From Bagarius yarrelli (lineage: Eukaryota; Chordata; Actinopteri; Siluriformes; Sisoridae): a DNA stretch of 64,000 bases. Made by a program: the position numbers and the translations under genes. The notes below the pieces were generated by a model. That model made no database searches. It saw nothing but the letters and a program-made list of their open reading frames with translations, and was not told the origin of the DNA. This document shows positions 51,673 through 64,000 of the stretch, one piece after another. Each line of letters starts with the position of its first letter. Positions within the stretch are counted from its first letter, which is position 1. The DNA is taken from assembly GCA_005784505.1 (NCBI GenBank), contig VCAZ01000022.1, forward strand, positions 4,220,195 through 4,284,194. The letters are read 5' to 3'.

Positions 51673-54600
51673 AAATATATTTCCATACCAAATTGAATGC
51701 GTCTACATGATTCTGAGAGCATTTTCTGATCTATACATGTGACTGGAGGGATGGATCACTACCCAACATGATCCAAAAGAATCTTCCCAAACTATTTTAT
51801 CTATAGCTACAGTATTCTCTCCATCTCCACTCCTTACCTCCGTCACACCTGCAATATTTATTTGTCTTTCTTGCCTTTTCCACTTTATTTCCGTATCACA
51901 CACTTAACCTAGGGTATACTCCTGCAGCGAACAGGTGTTCTAAGCAGTTACATCATCGTGTCCTCCCTCTACATTACTCTGTCTTTCTGCCTGGGCTAGC
52001 TTACCGACTCTTATAATTTGATCACACCCACAAAATAGAGTAAAAGTAACAGAACAGGGGCTACTGCCAAAGAAAGCAGGCAGTCGAATAAAGCAGAGGG
52101 CCAAGGTGCGAGAACATGAATGAGGCCTGAGACACTGTTTGCTTAGCAGCTTATTAAAAAGATGACATGGGCTTCAGCAAGTTTGCCACAGCTAAACCAC
52201 TGCTCATAACTGCTTGTTTTTCCCTCTGCTGCGTTTTCTCTTTCAGACTGCTTGTATTTTCAGCTTTGGCACACGGCCCTGGAAAGCAGTTTTACCATGA
52301 TCAGAGGCTGTAAACGAGAGCGCTTTATAAAAATTTCAAACGTGTCATTTGTTCTAGATTAACTGGTGTGAGCATCACCGTTTTCTGAATAAAATAGCTT
52401 TTCAGTAGCAAAACTCTTTCGTTGATCAAGTAAGTTCAAAACAAGAGACATTTACAGACTCTGGATCAGTAAGTGACGTCATCGCCATTCAGCACAGCTG
52501 GACTTACATGTGTTTTTGTGCTAAAATGTGATAGTTAATTTGACCAGAGGACAGGAAGGCAAAGAAAAAGAACACACAAAATAAGCTAGAAAGACACAGT
52601 ATATATAACAGTTTCATTTTAATCTGGTCTAAAGTGGTTTAGTTTTGTTTTGGAGTAAAGAGGGGTAAAAAAAAACCCCCTGGTATACGTTAACTACCAT
52701 TTCAATTTAAAAAGCAGTAATAATAATATGTTGTTGTTTCTATGCATAAGTGACCCAGAACTATTTTAAATACCCGCTGAAATCCGTTACTTTTTTTGTC
52801 TGGGAACTAAGCCTACCATCAAGGCACTTCCAGGAGTGGTCGGTCTGTGAATAGTCACAGAATCACAGTGTTAATTCATTTTGTAATAAATTCCAAAGTA
52901 ATTTCTGGAGTATGGATTTTACTTTCTCTTTGTAAAGGTTTTATTTGATTTAAATTCTGATTGAGTTTTGCAAAATTCCTAACCCTTGTTAACATATTAC
53001 ACCATATTCAGTGAAGTATTAATAATCTGCATTTATGATTAAGTCACAAATTCACAGATCGTTGTATTTTTGTAAAGGTATTAAGAGACTAGGCTGCTGT
53101 CTGCCATGACAGCAGGTTAAAAATATTGTTGCTTCTTGTGTTTATGAATTGACAGTATAACAAAACAGGTTGGTTTGTTGCATAAATACAGGGTTAACGT
53201 CAATGTAGCTATCTAAACAACTGCCTAGAGCAAGCAACAGTTACACAGCCTAATACTATATACACAACATAACCTCCTGCTTTGGGACTATTTCATTTTG
53301 GCGCTTATGCCACATGTCTAACACTATGCAAGCTTGGGTAATTGCTTATTAAATTATCCAAGGTGGGTATGTGGGTTGGTCTTTGTGTTCAGTGATGATC
53401 AAAGTAGTCGGCTCAAATTCTAGTTCCTGTTTTTCAGAAAGGTGTCTACTTTAATACAGAGAACCAAATATTAACCATGACTGCTCCATTGGAAACCCAC
53501 CTTGGTACTGTTGAGCAACAGAGGGAGCCAATAAGCTTGCCACACAAACAGCTCTGCTGATAAACGACAGATGTGACAGTTGAAACCACCAGCTTAATTC
53601 CTCCCTTCTCTAAGCACACAGGCACATTTTCTCTAACTCACTCCTCCAGATGGAGAAGACATGCAATTTAGGATTTTCAAATAGTCAGTACAGAGGAAAA
53701 TGTGTCCATATGGCCCCGTCAACTCTCAGTCACTAACATGTGGTGGAGGCTTTGGGTAGCTCTCATCATGCTGGCACGATCCAAGAGAAACAATTGTCTT
53801 GGTTCCACAATCTTACCACACAAATCCAGCCACACAAACTCCTGTTAAATAAAGCAAGGGGAAGAAATTGACTCGGTAGGTGGCGAAAATGAAGAGCAAA
53901 AATGACAGTAAGACTGACAAACTCACCCAGCAAAAACATCGTGGTAACTTTGCGAGGCTCACAAAACTCGTCTGTCACACTTGGCTCTTCTCCACGCGAC
54001 AGGAAACAGGTGCTAAATGTATGACTCAAAAAACGAAGCAGTAAATCACGGCACCTCGTGCTCCTGTGTCTCAGAGAGTAAAAGTCTGGCCTGAAGACGA
54101 GAAGCTCAGGCGCTGTGATACTTGCTGCGCCGCAAGTTAAGCCTCTTTGGACGAAACAGAGCAGCCAGCTTACGCTTTTCACCCAGTGACTCAGAGCACA
54201 CTTCCGTGCTATAAAAAAGCAGAAGGAATTTCAAATGGCTACTCAAATGGGGGGATTTCCTTATAACGGTCAAAATCATCTTGAACACATTAGACAGACT
54301 GGTAGCCAAACATTCCTGCCGGTCTGAAGGCAACTGGGGACTGATGCTTTGTTTTTGGGACGCTGTGGGAGGACAGCTAGGAGTAGGTGGACACCCTCGG
54401 GGTTTTGTGTGGGTGTGTGTATAGTGGGGGCTGGTGGGTTTGGTCTGATTAGAACCAGAGTACGCAGAGCTGGAGTTTTTCCAGGACTTGTGTAGGAAGA
54501 GACCAAAGGAGGGCAGCGCACGCCTCCAACACTCAGTGCATGCTTGTGGAGTGAGTTTGGTGGATGTGGTCAATCCGGGGGTGGTGAAGAGATGTGTGGG

Positions 54601-55534
54601 AAGAAGGGTGTGTTAAAAACTGTAGGTAGGACTAAGTGGAGAAAGCAAGAAAGTAAGAGTGTGTGGAGGAGAAAGAGAAATGGAGAGTTGTGGCCGTTTG
54701 CTTCAGGGTTGGCAGCAAGTGTTTGTGCAGTGGCTTGGTGGTTAGCCACTTAAGTTCAAATCAAAGAGGGTGGGGTGAGGAGCATTCTGCGACTTTGTAG
54801 TCTATTGTAAATAAAACAGGAACAGAAGGTCAAAATCGGCTTTTTTTTCCCCCCTCCCGTGTGCAGTTCACATTAAGCAAGTTGACACGATAAAAGATAA
54901 GCCTCCTCAAACTTAACAAACCAACAAAAAAACTATTTGGGCTCTCTTTAAAATCAAATGGATCAAATTAAAGCTTTATAGGAGGCAGTTAGGGTGGCTG
55001 TGAAATGGCTACAGCTAGCCAGACAGCTAGGTCTTCAAAACTTAATCATGCCAATAACCATGGAGCCGGCCAAGGCAGACAGGCCCAGACAGGCTGTGTG
55101 TGTGAACACACGGATGAGAATGTGCAAGAGTTGGCGCCTGTGTGTAAAATGCAAGTAAAGGAGGAGGAACACATCTATAGCACTGAAATGCAGGGCAAAG
55201 GAAACACATGCAGCAAGATTTTACCTACTGCGCCAGCCTCATTCCCCAGGGACATTGAGCAGAGCTTTTTGACGATTAATCATTTATAGGAGCCTGTCTC
55301 TAGAAACAGCTTTCTCATTGACAGAGGCTCAAGCATAGCTCCTTGTGCCAGCAGTCGGGGCAGATATGGGCAAAAGGACTGCTGTCTGGAGGCAGCAAAC
55401 TACAGAATATGTTTTTAATGTGGACAATAAATATCAGAATCAAATAGGAAGACATTTACAGAGTAGATTTGAGGCAGGAAGTATGGTGTCCCAGGGACAA
55501 TAAAAGCTTCCACATGGACACACACTGCCTCTAA

Positions 55535-55635
55535 GGGGGGGGGGGGGGGGGGGGGGGGGGGGGTGGGGGGGTGGTGGGGGGGGGGGGGGAGGGGGGGGGG
55601 GGCGGGGGGGGGGGGGGGGGGGGGGGGGTGGGGGT

Positions 55636-55713
<78 letters not shown>

Positions 55714-55736
55714 GGGGGGGGGGGGGGGGGGGGGGT

Positions 55737-55774
<38 letters not shown>

Positions 55775-55799
55775 GTGGGGGGGGTGGGGGGGGGGTGGG
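55535..55799. repeat. ~265-base guanine run with rare T, A and C
   Basis: Almost pure G on the plus strand, interrupted by about 15-20 single other bases. It would code for poly-Gly or poly-Pro in several frames, but this is only a composition effect. It could be a low-complexity tract or a sequencing/assembly artefact. Confidence 0.85.
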
Positions 55800-55809
55800 T
55801 CTGCTTTAT

Positions 55810-57289
55810 GGTGCTAGGGACACCGACGACGGAGGAAAAAAAAAAAGGATATGAAATGAGAACAAGCAAGAACATAAGACAGGAAAGGAAGAAAAAACGC
55901 AGCAAGTGCTGAGTCATGGCCTGTTGTCAGGGAATGGAGGGTTATGGTGGAAAGAATGACAGAAGAAAGTCTGGACAGAAGAGGTGTAATTCTAGTCCTG
56001 TTAAACACACACCCCCACACACATGTCATAGTGCGTCAGGACTGGACTGTAATGCCATTACAGTGGCCAGTTTCTGGAAACCTGGTCCGAGATGGTGAGT
56101 GAAAGTCATCACAGCATGCTCCTGAGCTCCCACCACTACTTCATACCTCACATCACAGGAAGACCATAACACTCCAGACTACTGCCGTTTGGCTTGGACC
56201 TGGCTCTGTCGGTTCTGTTTTCTCTAAAAACACCCTGTGTTGTTCCTCCATCCCACACTCACTTTATTAAATTCACCCTTTTCTTTTCTGTTCTGCCTGA
56301 TTTTTTCACCTTCTGGTGCTTCACGTGAGAGGATTTTACTGCAAATGAGAGATAATAAATGTATCTGTTTAATCTGTACCTATCTCTAATAGGTAAGTGT
56401 GCTGGGGGCAGTTATTTCGGAATATTTTACTGGTCCTGCTGTTGAGAACACACACACACATTCTAATATACTCAAGCATACCAACACACATAATAAACTC
56501 CAACACTGATTAAACCACTCCCAAAAAAAAACCATCTCTGATGACAGATGAAGGTATTAAGAACTCATTTTAAGCAATGTGAAAGTAATAAACTGTGTTG
56601 GCAAATGCTAATGACAACAGTTAGCTGCAGGATCATTATGGAAGCCTCAGATTAAAAGAAAATTATAAAATGCCAAGCCAGAGGACTATTTGAGGCATGG
56701 CGTTTTAGTCATGAATAAACAATATACAGGGACATAAATTGATCCAGTTTCTGGCCATTAGAGTGTATATGTTCATTGTGCATGTAGTTTTCCTTAGGTG
56801 CTATTATAACACTAGAAATATGTTCCACTAAATTTTGAAATGAAGCTGTGAGGATACCGGCTTAACCAGCCACACAGGTATGAGTGCAAATAAGGTAACA
56901 CTGTAGGTCGAGGAAGCCTGAGGTGCAATCAGCATTCCAGTTTATCCTAAAAGGTAATGACGGTGAGGATGGAGTTCTATAACAGATGATTTATGATCTT
57001 CTTATGATCTTTCAGCCCTTGCATTGTAAACAAAGAAGCTCATTTTATGCACACTGACAGTATCATACTGGCACAGTGTTTGAGTGTCTTAGTTTAAGTG
57101 AAGAAAAAATGTAACACAACTACATGCTATACAATTATGTGCCTCCAGTTTTGTAATAACAGTTTCAGGAAATAACTACATATGGCTGGAAAATGCAGGG
57201 GTGCCAAAACTGTTTCCACCAGGTTATGGTTGTCAGGCTATGGCATGGTGAAAGCAAAGACAAAGTAAAACAATCCCATGCAGGAATAT
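55810..57289. other. noncoding sequence, nothing recognised
   Basis: No exon, RNA gene or named repeat was seen. Probably part of the first bahcc1 intron. Confidence 0.45.
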
Positions 57290-57680
57290 TGTTATAAATC
57301 AAGTAGACTATTGGTACATCCACACAAAGCCAGAGCTTTTTCTATCCAATGTTTTTTGTTGGCTCGTTGTTAAAAAATTCTGTAAACACATAGTTGTATC
57401 AAGAAATATCTGAGTCCACACAAAACCACTGAAACCGAACTTAAAATGATGTGGCAACTAAAATGAGTTTGCTTTAGTTTGTTCTCGCTGTTCCGTGATG
57501 TAGCGGTGTCCGTCTAGGGTCGTGACGTGGGTTGATAGCATCATCATTTCACAAAATTTATAAATTGGCTGTCCACGGTTTCACTCTTTAAAAATGCCAG
57601 ATCGGTCTGGAGGAAACGTCTATACAAACATAATTTTTGTGTACACAGCTAAGCGTGTCCATGTGTGGACGAGGTCTATG
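57290..57680. repeat. possible nonautonomous DNA transposon
   Basis: The stretch runs from 'atccacacaaagccagagct' to 'gtccatgtgtggacgaggtc' and contains several 'tccacac' and 'gtgtggac'-like words in opposing orientation. This layout is typical of fish MITEs. The family is not identified and the borders are approximate. Confidence 0.35.
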
Positions 57681-57837
57681 GTGTTATTTTGGTACAAGAG
57701 AACCTGTGGATAAGACTAAATGAACAGAAGGTGTGTTCCAAACAGATACGAATCTGAGTTACTCGGCTAGGCATGACTGATAGTATCAGGACTCGGGCCA
57801 AACGAAAAATGTGATCTCTCCAGCTTGAAGAAAACAC

Positions 57838-57995
57838 GAGTTAAAATTGGCCAAAATAAGCTGTGTTGTACCTCATGTTTTAAAACATGATAAGAATAAA
57901 ATTTTATGGACACCCGGCCAACACAACCATATGTAATTTTCAACATTTTTCAAGGTTTTCCACAACAAATTGGAATGTGGCTGTAAGAATGTGTG
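57838..57995 (+). repeat. unidentified repeat, copy 1 of an inverted pair
   Basis: The words 'ccaaaataagctgtgttgta', 'cctcatgtttt', 'accatatgtaattttcaaca' and 'cacaacaaattggaatgtgg' recur in reverse complement at 59395-59525. This copy has about 30 extra bases in the middle ('ttatggacacccggccaac'). Confidence 0.85.
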
Positions 57996-58329
57996 TTTAA
58001 AAGCATTACTGAGTTTAGACACATGCATGGGTGCAATTTTAGTAAGTTTCTTAATACCCTTATTCATAGATAGTGTTGCTGATCTTTCAGCTGCTCGCCT
58101 AAGGGTTGGTCATTGGTCTGCATATTTGATTTGGCACAGGGTTTATACCAGATGCCCTTCTCGATGCAACTCCTCTCGTTTTTTCCAGATTTGAGACTGG
58201 CACTGCACAGGCTTGTACACTCATCCTGATGGGAATTAAAGCTCAGAGCAAAAGAGGTAAAAGCTTCATAACTGTATACTTGCACGAAACTAGAAACTAA
58301 AAACTGATGCAATATCTGTACCAGTGCAC

Positions 58330-58590
58330 AATCCAGGTCAAATACATTTTTTATATGTTTTAATTTGCATAGGGCTTTTAACAATCGGCATTTTCTCAAA
58401 GCAGCTTTACACAGAATCCAGTGTAAGTTAGTTCATAATGAGCAGGCCGGTGGCGACTATAGGAAAGGAAAACTCCCTGAGATAAAGTAGGAAGAAACCT
58501 TGACAGCAACTAGACTTAAGAGGCAACCCATCCTCATTTGGGTGACACTGTCTGTTAATTACAGCTTATGGTAATAGTGATCAAATGAAA
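58330..58590 (+). repeat. dispersed fish repeat
   Basis: The words 'tctcaaagcagctttacaca', 'aggaaaactccctgagataa', 'aggaagaaaccttgac' and 'aacccatcctcatttgggtg' belong to a repeat common in fish genomes. I do not know its class. Confidence 0.6.
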
Positions 58591-58782
58591 TGTAAACCGT
58601 AACTGTAGTCAGTGGGGCAGAATGAGTTCTCGAAGCGTCCCGAATTTGAGAAAAGGGGCAGGAAACTGGTCAGTTCCTGTCTCAATCAGATGCTATATGA
58701 GCCAAATTTCCTAAACAAAAACCCCAAAACAAACAGAACATTGTGTGAAATGCTGTTATTCTGTCATACCCCTAACATGGTA

Positions 58783-58972
58783 TGGTGGTGGCTCAGTGGT
58801 TAGTAGTGTTGGACTACTAATCTAAAGGTTGTGGATTCGATTCCAAGCTCCACCAAGCCACCACTGCTGGGCCCCTGAGCAAGGCCCTTAACCCCCAATT
58901 GCTCAGTTGTATAATAGAGATAACTGTAAGTCACTCTGGATAAGGGCGTCTGCCAAATACTGTAAATGTAAG
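58783..58972 (+). mobile_element. tRNA-derived SINE, near full length
   Basis: Best copy of its family in the window. The A box 'tggctcagtggttagtagtg' and B box 'ggattcgattccaag' form the tRNA-like promoter. A middle part 'gggcccctgagcaaggccct' follows, then the tail 'ctctggataagggcgtctgc' and 'caaatactgtaaatgta'. The L2/V-SINE-like tail suggests that a LINE of the L2 type mobilised it. Confidence 0.85.
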
Positions 58973-59261
58973 AAATGTGTGTTGTATTTCAGGATTTATT
59001 TGGCTGTTTTGTTGTTTTGGAACTTAAACAATAAAATGATTCTTAGATGTGACTTGACTTTTCCTGTCAGTATACAAATAAATCATGTTTTAACCATGAA
59101 GGTTATAAGACAGAGCTGTTAATTAAGAAAATGACACAACTGATTTGGAAAACTGCAAAGATAGCTGATCTTATAAACTGGTGATTGTTCAAAAAACCAA
59201 AAATTGAAGCTAGAGACTCATAACCAGGTTTTGTTAATTCTTCCTGCTTCAATGTCATACA

Positions 59262-59390
59262 GTGGGGAAGTGGTAGCGCAGTGGTTGTAGGGGTTGGACT
59301 GCTACTTGGAGGATCGGGGTTCGAATCCCAGCACTGCTAAGTTGCCACTGTTGGGCCTCTGAGCAAAGCCTTTAACCCCAAATTGCTCAT
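59262..59390 (+). mobile_element. tRNA-derived SINE, tail missing
   Basis: Starts 'gtggtagcgcagtggttgta', with a well preserved B box 'gggttcgaatcccagc' and middle 'gggcctctgagcaaagcctt'. It stops at 'ccccaaattgctcat', where the inverted repeat copy at 59395 begins. Confidence 0.85.
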
Positions 59391-59394
59391 TAAA

Positions 59395-59525
59395 TTCTTA
59401 TAGCCACATTCCAATTTGTTGTGGAAAATCTTGGAAAATGTTGAAAATTACATATGGTTGTATTCTTATCATGTATTCAAACATGAGGTACAACACAGCT
59501 TATTTTGGACAAATTTAAACCGTGT
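59395..59525 (-). repeat. unidentified repeat, copy 2 of an inverted pair
   Basis: Reverse complement of 57838-57995 over its whole length except a ~30-base gap in the middle. It directly follows a SINE that lacks its tail. Confidence 0.85.
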
Positions 59526-60047
59526 TTTAGATTTAATAACCAATTTGATAGTCATCCAGTAAACTGACTATCTGCAATTTCCAATGTTTCTCTAAACAGT
59601 ACATTTATTTTAATACTATTCCCAGTGGCCAATCTTTCCAACCTTTTAATTTTGTCGATTGTACAAGAACCAATAACTAGCTGACACAGCTAACATAGGT
59701 ATACTAATCTATCTGTCTCACCAAGACATTAAAAAAACATCTTCGTATACAAACCCACACAAAAACTTTCCCAGCCCCGTCTCCCTACAATCCAACGTTC
59801 TTGCTTTTGATACTGTTCCCAACTAGTATAATGGGGAAAAAGGGATCTAGCCACCCACGGGGCCCATACAGCATAGTTGATATGTGCTGCTTAGATCCAT
59901 AAACACTGTTGGGTCCCATTTGATAACGACACACTTATTTTCCCACAATCATAAAACCCACTGGGGAGGATAGAGTGAGCTAGATTCGGCTTAGTCCCAG
60001 TTCAGTTTGCAAAATCAATTCTGAAAACAGTTGCATATGTGGCTGAA

Positions 60048-60180
60048 AACAGGAAGTAGTAACTCAGTGGTTAAGGTGTTGAACTTCTAAACCAGACGAT
60101 TGTGGGTTGAATTACCAGCACCCCCAAGTTACCACTTCTGGACCCCTGAGCAGGGCCCTTAAGCCTTAACTTTGGTGTTT
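60048..60180 (+). mobile_element. tRNA-derived SINE, tail missing
   Basis: A box 'agtaactcagtggttaaggt', B-box region 'gtgggttgaattaccagc' and middle 'ggacccctgagcagggccct' are present; the usual tail is absent. Confidence 0.8.
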
Positions 60181-63100
60181 AATGTTAAAAACTTCAGATA
60201 TAGGTCTAATAAAGTGTCAAATGTATATGAGTCTATAACTATATCTGTATGTGAAACTTTTAATTAAAAAAAGGACAGTACTATATACTTTATGTTTAGA
60301 ACCAACATGTTAATTTATTGTTAATACCGGGGTGTAGCAGCTAGGAACAGTCTCAGTCTATGTGTCAGATTGACATTGTGATGAATGCTATGGTCCCAGC
60401 AATTGACAAAACGGATAAAACAGACCTTTCTGATTTACTATGGTGTTGATGGGCAGTGTACTAGATTTGCAAGATTCTCATACATAAATCTAATCCAACT
60501 GGTATTCATCAAACAGCATGCAATTTGTGTAGGTGTAGTTGGAGTGGGCAGTTCTCCGCTGTTCCCAGAACACTAAGCTCTTGCTCGGATCCGTCTTTAA
60601 GAGCTGCCATCTGTTTGAGCTGAGCTGGGTTTGAGTCATAGTGCACCGTAGAAAGCTCTGATATAGCCCCAATACAATTTCGCATGGCTTGCTCATTCCA
60701 CTGGCTGGGAGTCGGGGAATTTTACAGAACTGGTTTGTTTCAGAATTGCTGTTGCTCAATCCATGTGGTTTCCCAATGAAGACAGAGTTGAACAACAGTA
60801 TTGAACATATGTGTTTAAGCAAAATAGGCAGGAAGTCTTGGGCAAATGGTTATGTGATCCTAAAGATACCATGGTCAGCCCAGAGAAATTGTGTTCACTG
60901 TGTTTTTACAGGTACAAAATTTAACTGAGGAATTAACAAGTGGTCTAATCTGTGGACAATTCTAGCTTCGGGCTGGGTGCAAGAGCCTAGCGTGGGTGAG
61001 GAACACTGAGGGCCTGGGTGTGCATGGGTGGGTGTATGTTATGCAAGTCTTTGACCGTGCATGCCGACGCCACACAGAAGCCTGTAAAAGTGCGCGGGTG
61101 TGTTTTAAGAGGGGTTTGTATCCATACTCCCCACATGCAACCATTCCACATCAAACGAAACCCCCCACAATCAAAAGCTGGGTGGTCTTTTTCAAGCTAA
61201 TATTGGTGAATGTGCAGGTAACCAGATGACTGAGCTTAGCTTATGTGGCGCGACAGGCTACCCTGCACATACACACTGCCAGGACAAAAGCATTTGCATA
61301 AGCAACTTTATAGCCACAAGAATTAATAACTCTAGAGATGTTTTTCATGAAAAATGGATGACAACAACAGTGCATAAATCCGCTGTGAGTTACTATATAA
61401 CGTGTCTTTGGAGTCTTCGGGGTTGATTTACTTTACAAAGTCCCTCTCTGTATTCCCCCTCCAACCATTTTGCTACTTCGCTTCACTGTGTCAATCACTC
61501 ATTCTTCTCAGTTTCGCTGCTCAGTCTCGGCTCTTCATCCCATATCTCCCTTTTATCACACAGTCATTCCTATACCCTTCCCCCACAAATTTACCTCCTA
61601 ATATACAAAACTGACCCTCTCTTCTTGTCTGTCACAATGTTTGGCTTTTTGTATGTACATTAGTTTGGCGAAAACGGTTTTTAATAGCCAATCAGAGTCC
61701 CAACCCTTTTCCCTCTGTCTAAACGCATCATAAATATGCATCCCAGCATGCAACTGGCACAAAGTCAGAATATTCTGCTTTTATGTGTCCTCCATGTCCT
61801 TTACAAGAGACCACAGTGTACTTTGCAAACACACATGCTGGGAATGGGATATGGGATGACCAAGTAAAGGATTCAGTTCAATCTTTATAAGGACTATTTT
61901 TGCACTACAGGTCATAGACAAGGGTATAATAAAGTGAATATTTTTATAAAACAATGCATAGAGTTAAAACATGCCCACAATATTTGGTGAGCCAAACAAA
62001 AATACTGTCTACACCATTTCTCGGATGTCCTTCTTGTCTACACTGGTTCCAAACTTGCCATTTTTTATATCTGATAAATCCAGAGCCCTAAGCATGAGTT
62101 ATGCTTTCCATCCACTAATGCTGGTCATCGGAGGAATGCCAGGTCATGGTCTGCACAACATCTGGAGTATTGGATAAATAAAACCTAGAGAATGTACAAT
62201 GACCTGGCCCTGGCACGGAGCATCAAATTTACAGGCAAAAATGCATATAAGGTGAGACATGCATTTGAGGTCGACGCATTTCTTCAGATATGAGGAGGAC
62301 CTTTCTCTTCTAATATGATTTAAAAGTCAAAAGAAATAAGGAGTCCCAGGGTCAAAGACAGACAGGATTGTCTGTTTCTCTTCGCTTGCTCTTTTTCTCA
62401 CTTTCATTGTGTACATCTTTCAATCCAACCTTGACTGCTGGTTTTTACAGGTTGTTTTCCTTTACCAAGCATTTGTTTCTGGGCTTCTGTATAATATTTT
62501 GAAAGGAAACAGAGAAGGAGAGGCAGAGGAAAATGAAGAAAGAGAGTCTGGGAGTTGTCAACATGTACACAGATGCATTACAGCTGGGATCTATGTACTG
62601 GGTCAACAGCTAAGACTGCAATCAGGGCACAAATGCTGTAGGCCACTGCAAACTGCACATACACATATTGTGTGGTATCTGATTACAGGGAGCAAATAGG
62701 GAAGATCATGGCAGTATGGCAGTTTGGCAGTTTTTGGATAAAATGGTTGGCTGAAACTGAGGCTTGGTATAGTCAGAATGTAAAGGTGAATCAATGTGAC
62801 AAGCACACGTCCACTTAGACCGAGTCCCATTTGTAAGCCCTCACAGGTGCTAGCTTGAACCGAAAACCCGCTTAACCTGGGCATATAAAGTCGCGTACAC
62901 CAACCAAAACTAACGCCAATAAAGCTTTTCCGAATGAGTTCTCGTCACTGGCACCGTTTTATTTAAAATGGAAACTTTTTATTCCTCCACAGTCATTAAC
63001 CACTGACTTTGGATGGCATGGTCTGGCAAAACTCGTAGATTACCGTCTTTTTTCCCCTTTAACTGTATATATAGAGTCTTAGTTGCTATAAACCATGTCA

Positions 63101-63764
63101 GCACAGCTGTGGTGGTAATGTGTGGGAGGCAGGGGTGAGTGCAAATGTGGATTTGTGGATATTTTTTATGGATTTATGGGGGGGGGTTTGAGTGCAAGAG
63201 AATGTGCTTGTGTGTGAAAAAGTGATACAAATTTTTTTTTATTAATATCATTATTATTATTATTATAATTTTGTTATATTTTAACATATACTATTTAAAA
63301 TTGTATTGTTTTTACTTGTATAAAATAAAAAATATATAATATGAAATTTAAAAAAATAAATAATGAAATAGTATTTCCTAAGGACTTCTAAAAAAGAAAA
63401 AGAATCTTTCTGAAAAATGCCTCCATATTTTCACACCTCTTTATGTTCGTCAAATCAGCTCACACCAGAGTAAAGCTTAGCGCTCCAAATCGAAAAAAGG
63501 CTCTAAAAAAAGAACTGACTATGTTAATTAGCATCAGCTTTAAAAATAAAATTAGCGAAAATGCACTGAATTGTCAACACACACAACATCAGTAAGTAAA
63601 AATATTTTTTTTTTTCCATCATCTGCCACAAAATAGCAAAAAAAAAAAATGTAAAGGTACGCGTCAGAAATTAAAAGTTATATAAGATCAGTTTGTAGAA
63701 TAAACTTTTAACTTTGCTTAACTTTTTAAAATAAAATGCAACCGATAGAAAAGATTACATGCAT
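60181..63764. other. noncoding sequence, nothing recognised
   Basis: No exon or named repeat. Open frames here are short. Short A/T runs and an AT-rich stretch at 63230-63370 are present. The missing N-terminal exon of bahcc1 is not seen here. Confidence 0.45.

Positions 63765-63950
<186 letters not shown>

Positions 63951-64000
<50 letters not shown>
63951..64000. repeat. (AT)n microsatellite at window edge
   Basis: AT dinucleotide run that continues to the end of the window. Confidence 0.85.

Noticed and set aside
53766..54573. Two overlapping minus-strand open frames of 138 and 155 codons
   Set aside because: No match to the expected BAHCC1 N-terminus or any known domain, and the frames contain simple sequence; probably chance.
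55531..55917. Open frames coding for poly-proline or poly-glycine
   Set aside because: They arise only from the guanine run and have no exon structure or homology.
58783..58860. Real tRNA gene
   Set aside because: The A and B boxes are part of a SINE with a SINE middle and L2-like tail, and the tRNA-like part does not form a full cloverleaf by eye.

Overview
The window looks like vertebrate, specifically teleost fish, nuclear DNA. It is AT-rich, a single intron-split gene fills the middle, and the rest is noncoding sequence with fish-type mobile elements: Tc1-like transposons, DIRS-type retrotransposons, L2-like LINEs, hAT fragments and tRNA-derived SINEs with an L2/V-SINE-like tail. The SINE types fit an otophysan fish such as a catfish or characin, but the species is an inference from repeat style only.

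The one real gene is bahcc1 (BAH domain and coiled-coil containing 1), on the minus strand. I could place 27 coding exons between 48346 and 19997. All 26 introns join in phase and use GT-AG ends, except one that appears to be GC-AG. The joined exons give one open frame of about 2,706 codons ending in TAA at 19997-19999. The short N-terminal coding exon and the promoter are not visible and should lie beyond 64000. The protein has, in order, a conserved N-terminal block, a long His/Gln/Ser/Pro-rich disordered region, a coiled coil, AT-hook motifs, a Tudor-like region and a C-terminal BAH domain. In the mammalian homologue the BAH domain reads H3K27me3 and supports Polycomb-type silencing. A 3' UTR of about 2.4 kb probably reaches a poly(A) signal at 17573-17578.

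Layout: 1-15.5 kb is intergenic sequence with relics of two LINEs, a DIRS end, a nearly complete Tc1-like element (9.2-10.8 kb) with a frameshifted transposase, a second Tc1 relic and SINEs. 15.6-17.5 kb is a degenerate DIRS element next to the 3' end of bahcc1. 17.5-48.35 kb is bahcc1; its introns hold a DIRS gag relic, SINEs, a hAT/BED fragment and small hAT-like repeats. 48.35-64 kb is probably the first large intron of bahcc1, with SINEs, a ~265-base guanine run of doubtful origin, an inverted pair of unidentified repeats and an (AT)n hairpin at the right edge.

I found no RNA gene, CRISPR array or previously undescribed system. The best leads are the two degenerate DIRS copies that share a palindromic end signature, the GC-AG intron, the G-run, the unidentified inverted repeat pair and two noncoding blocks that resemble conserved regulatory elements.
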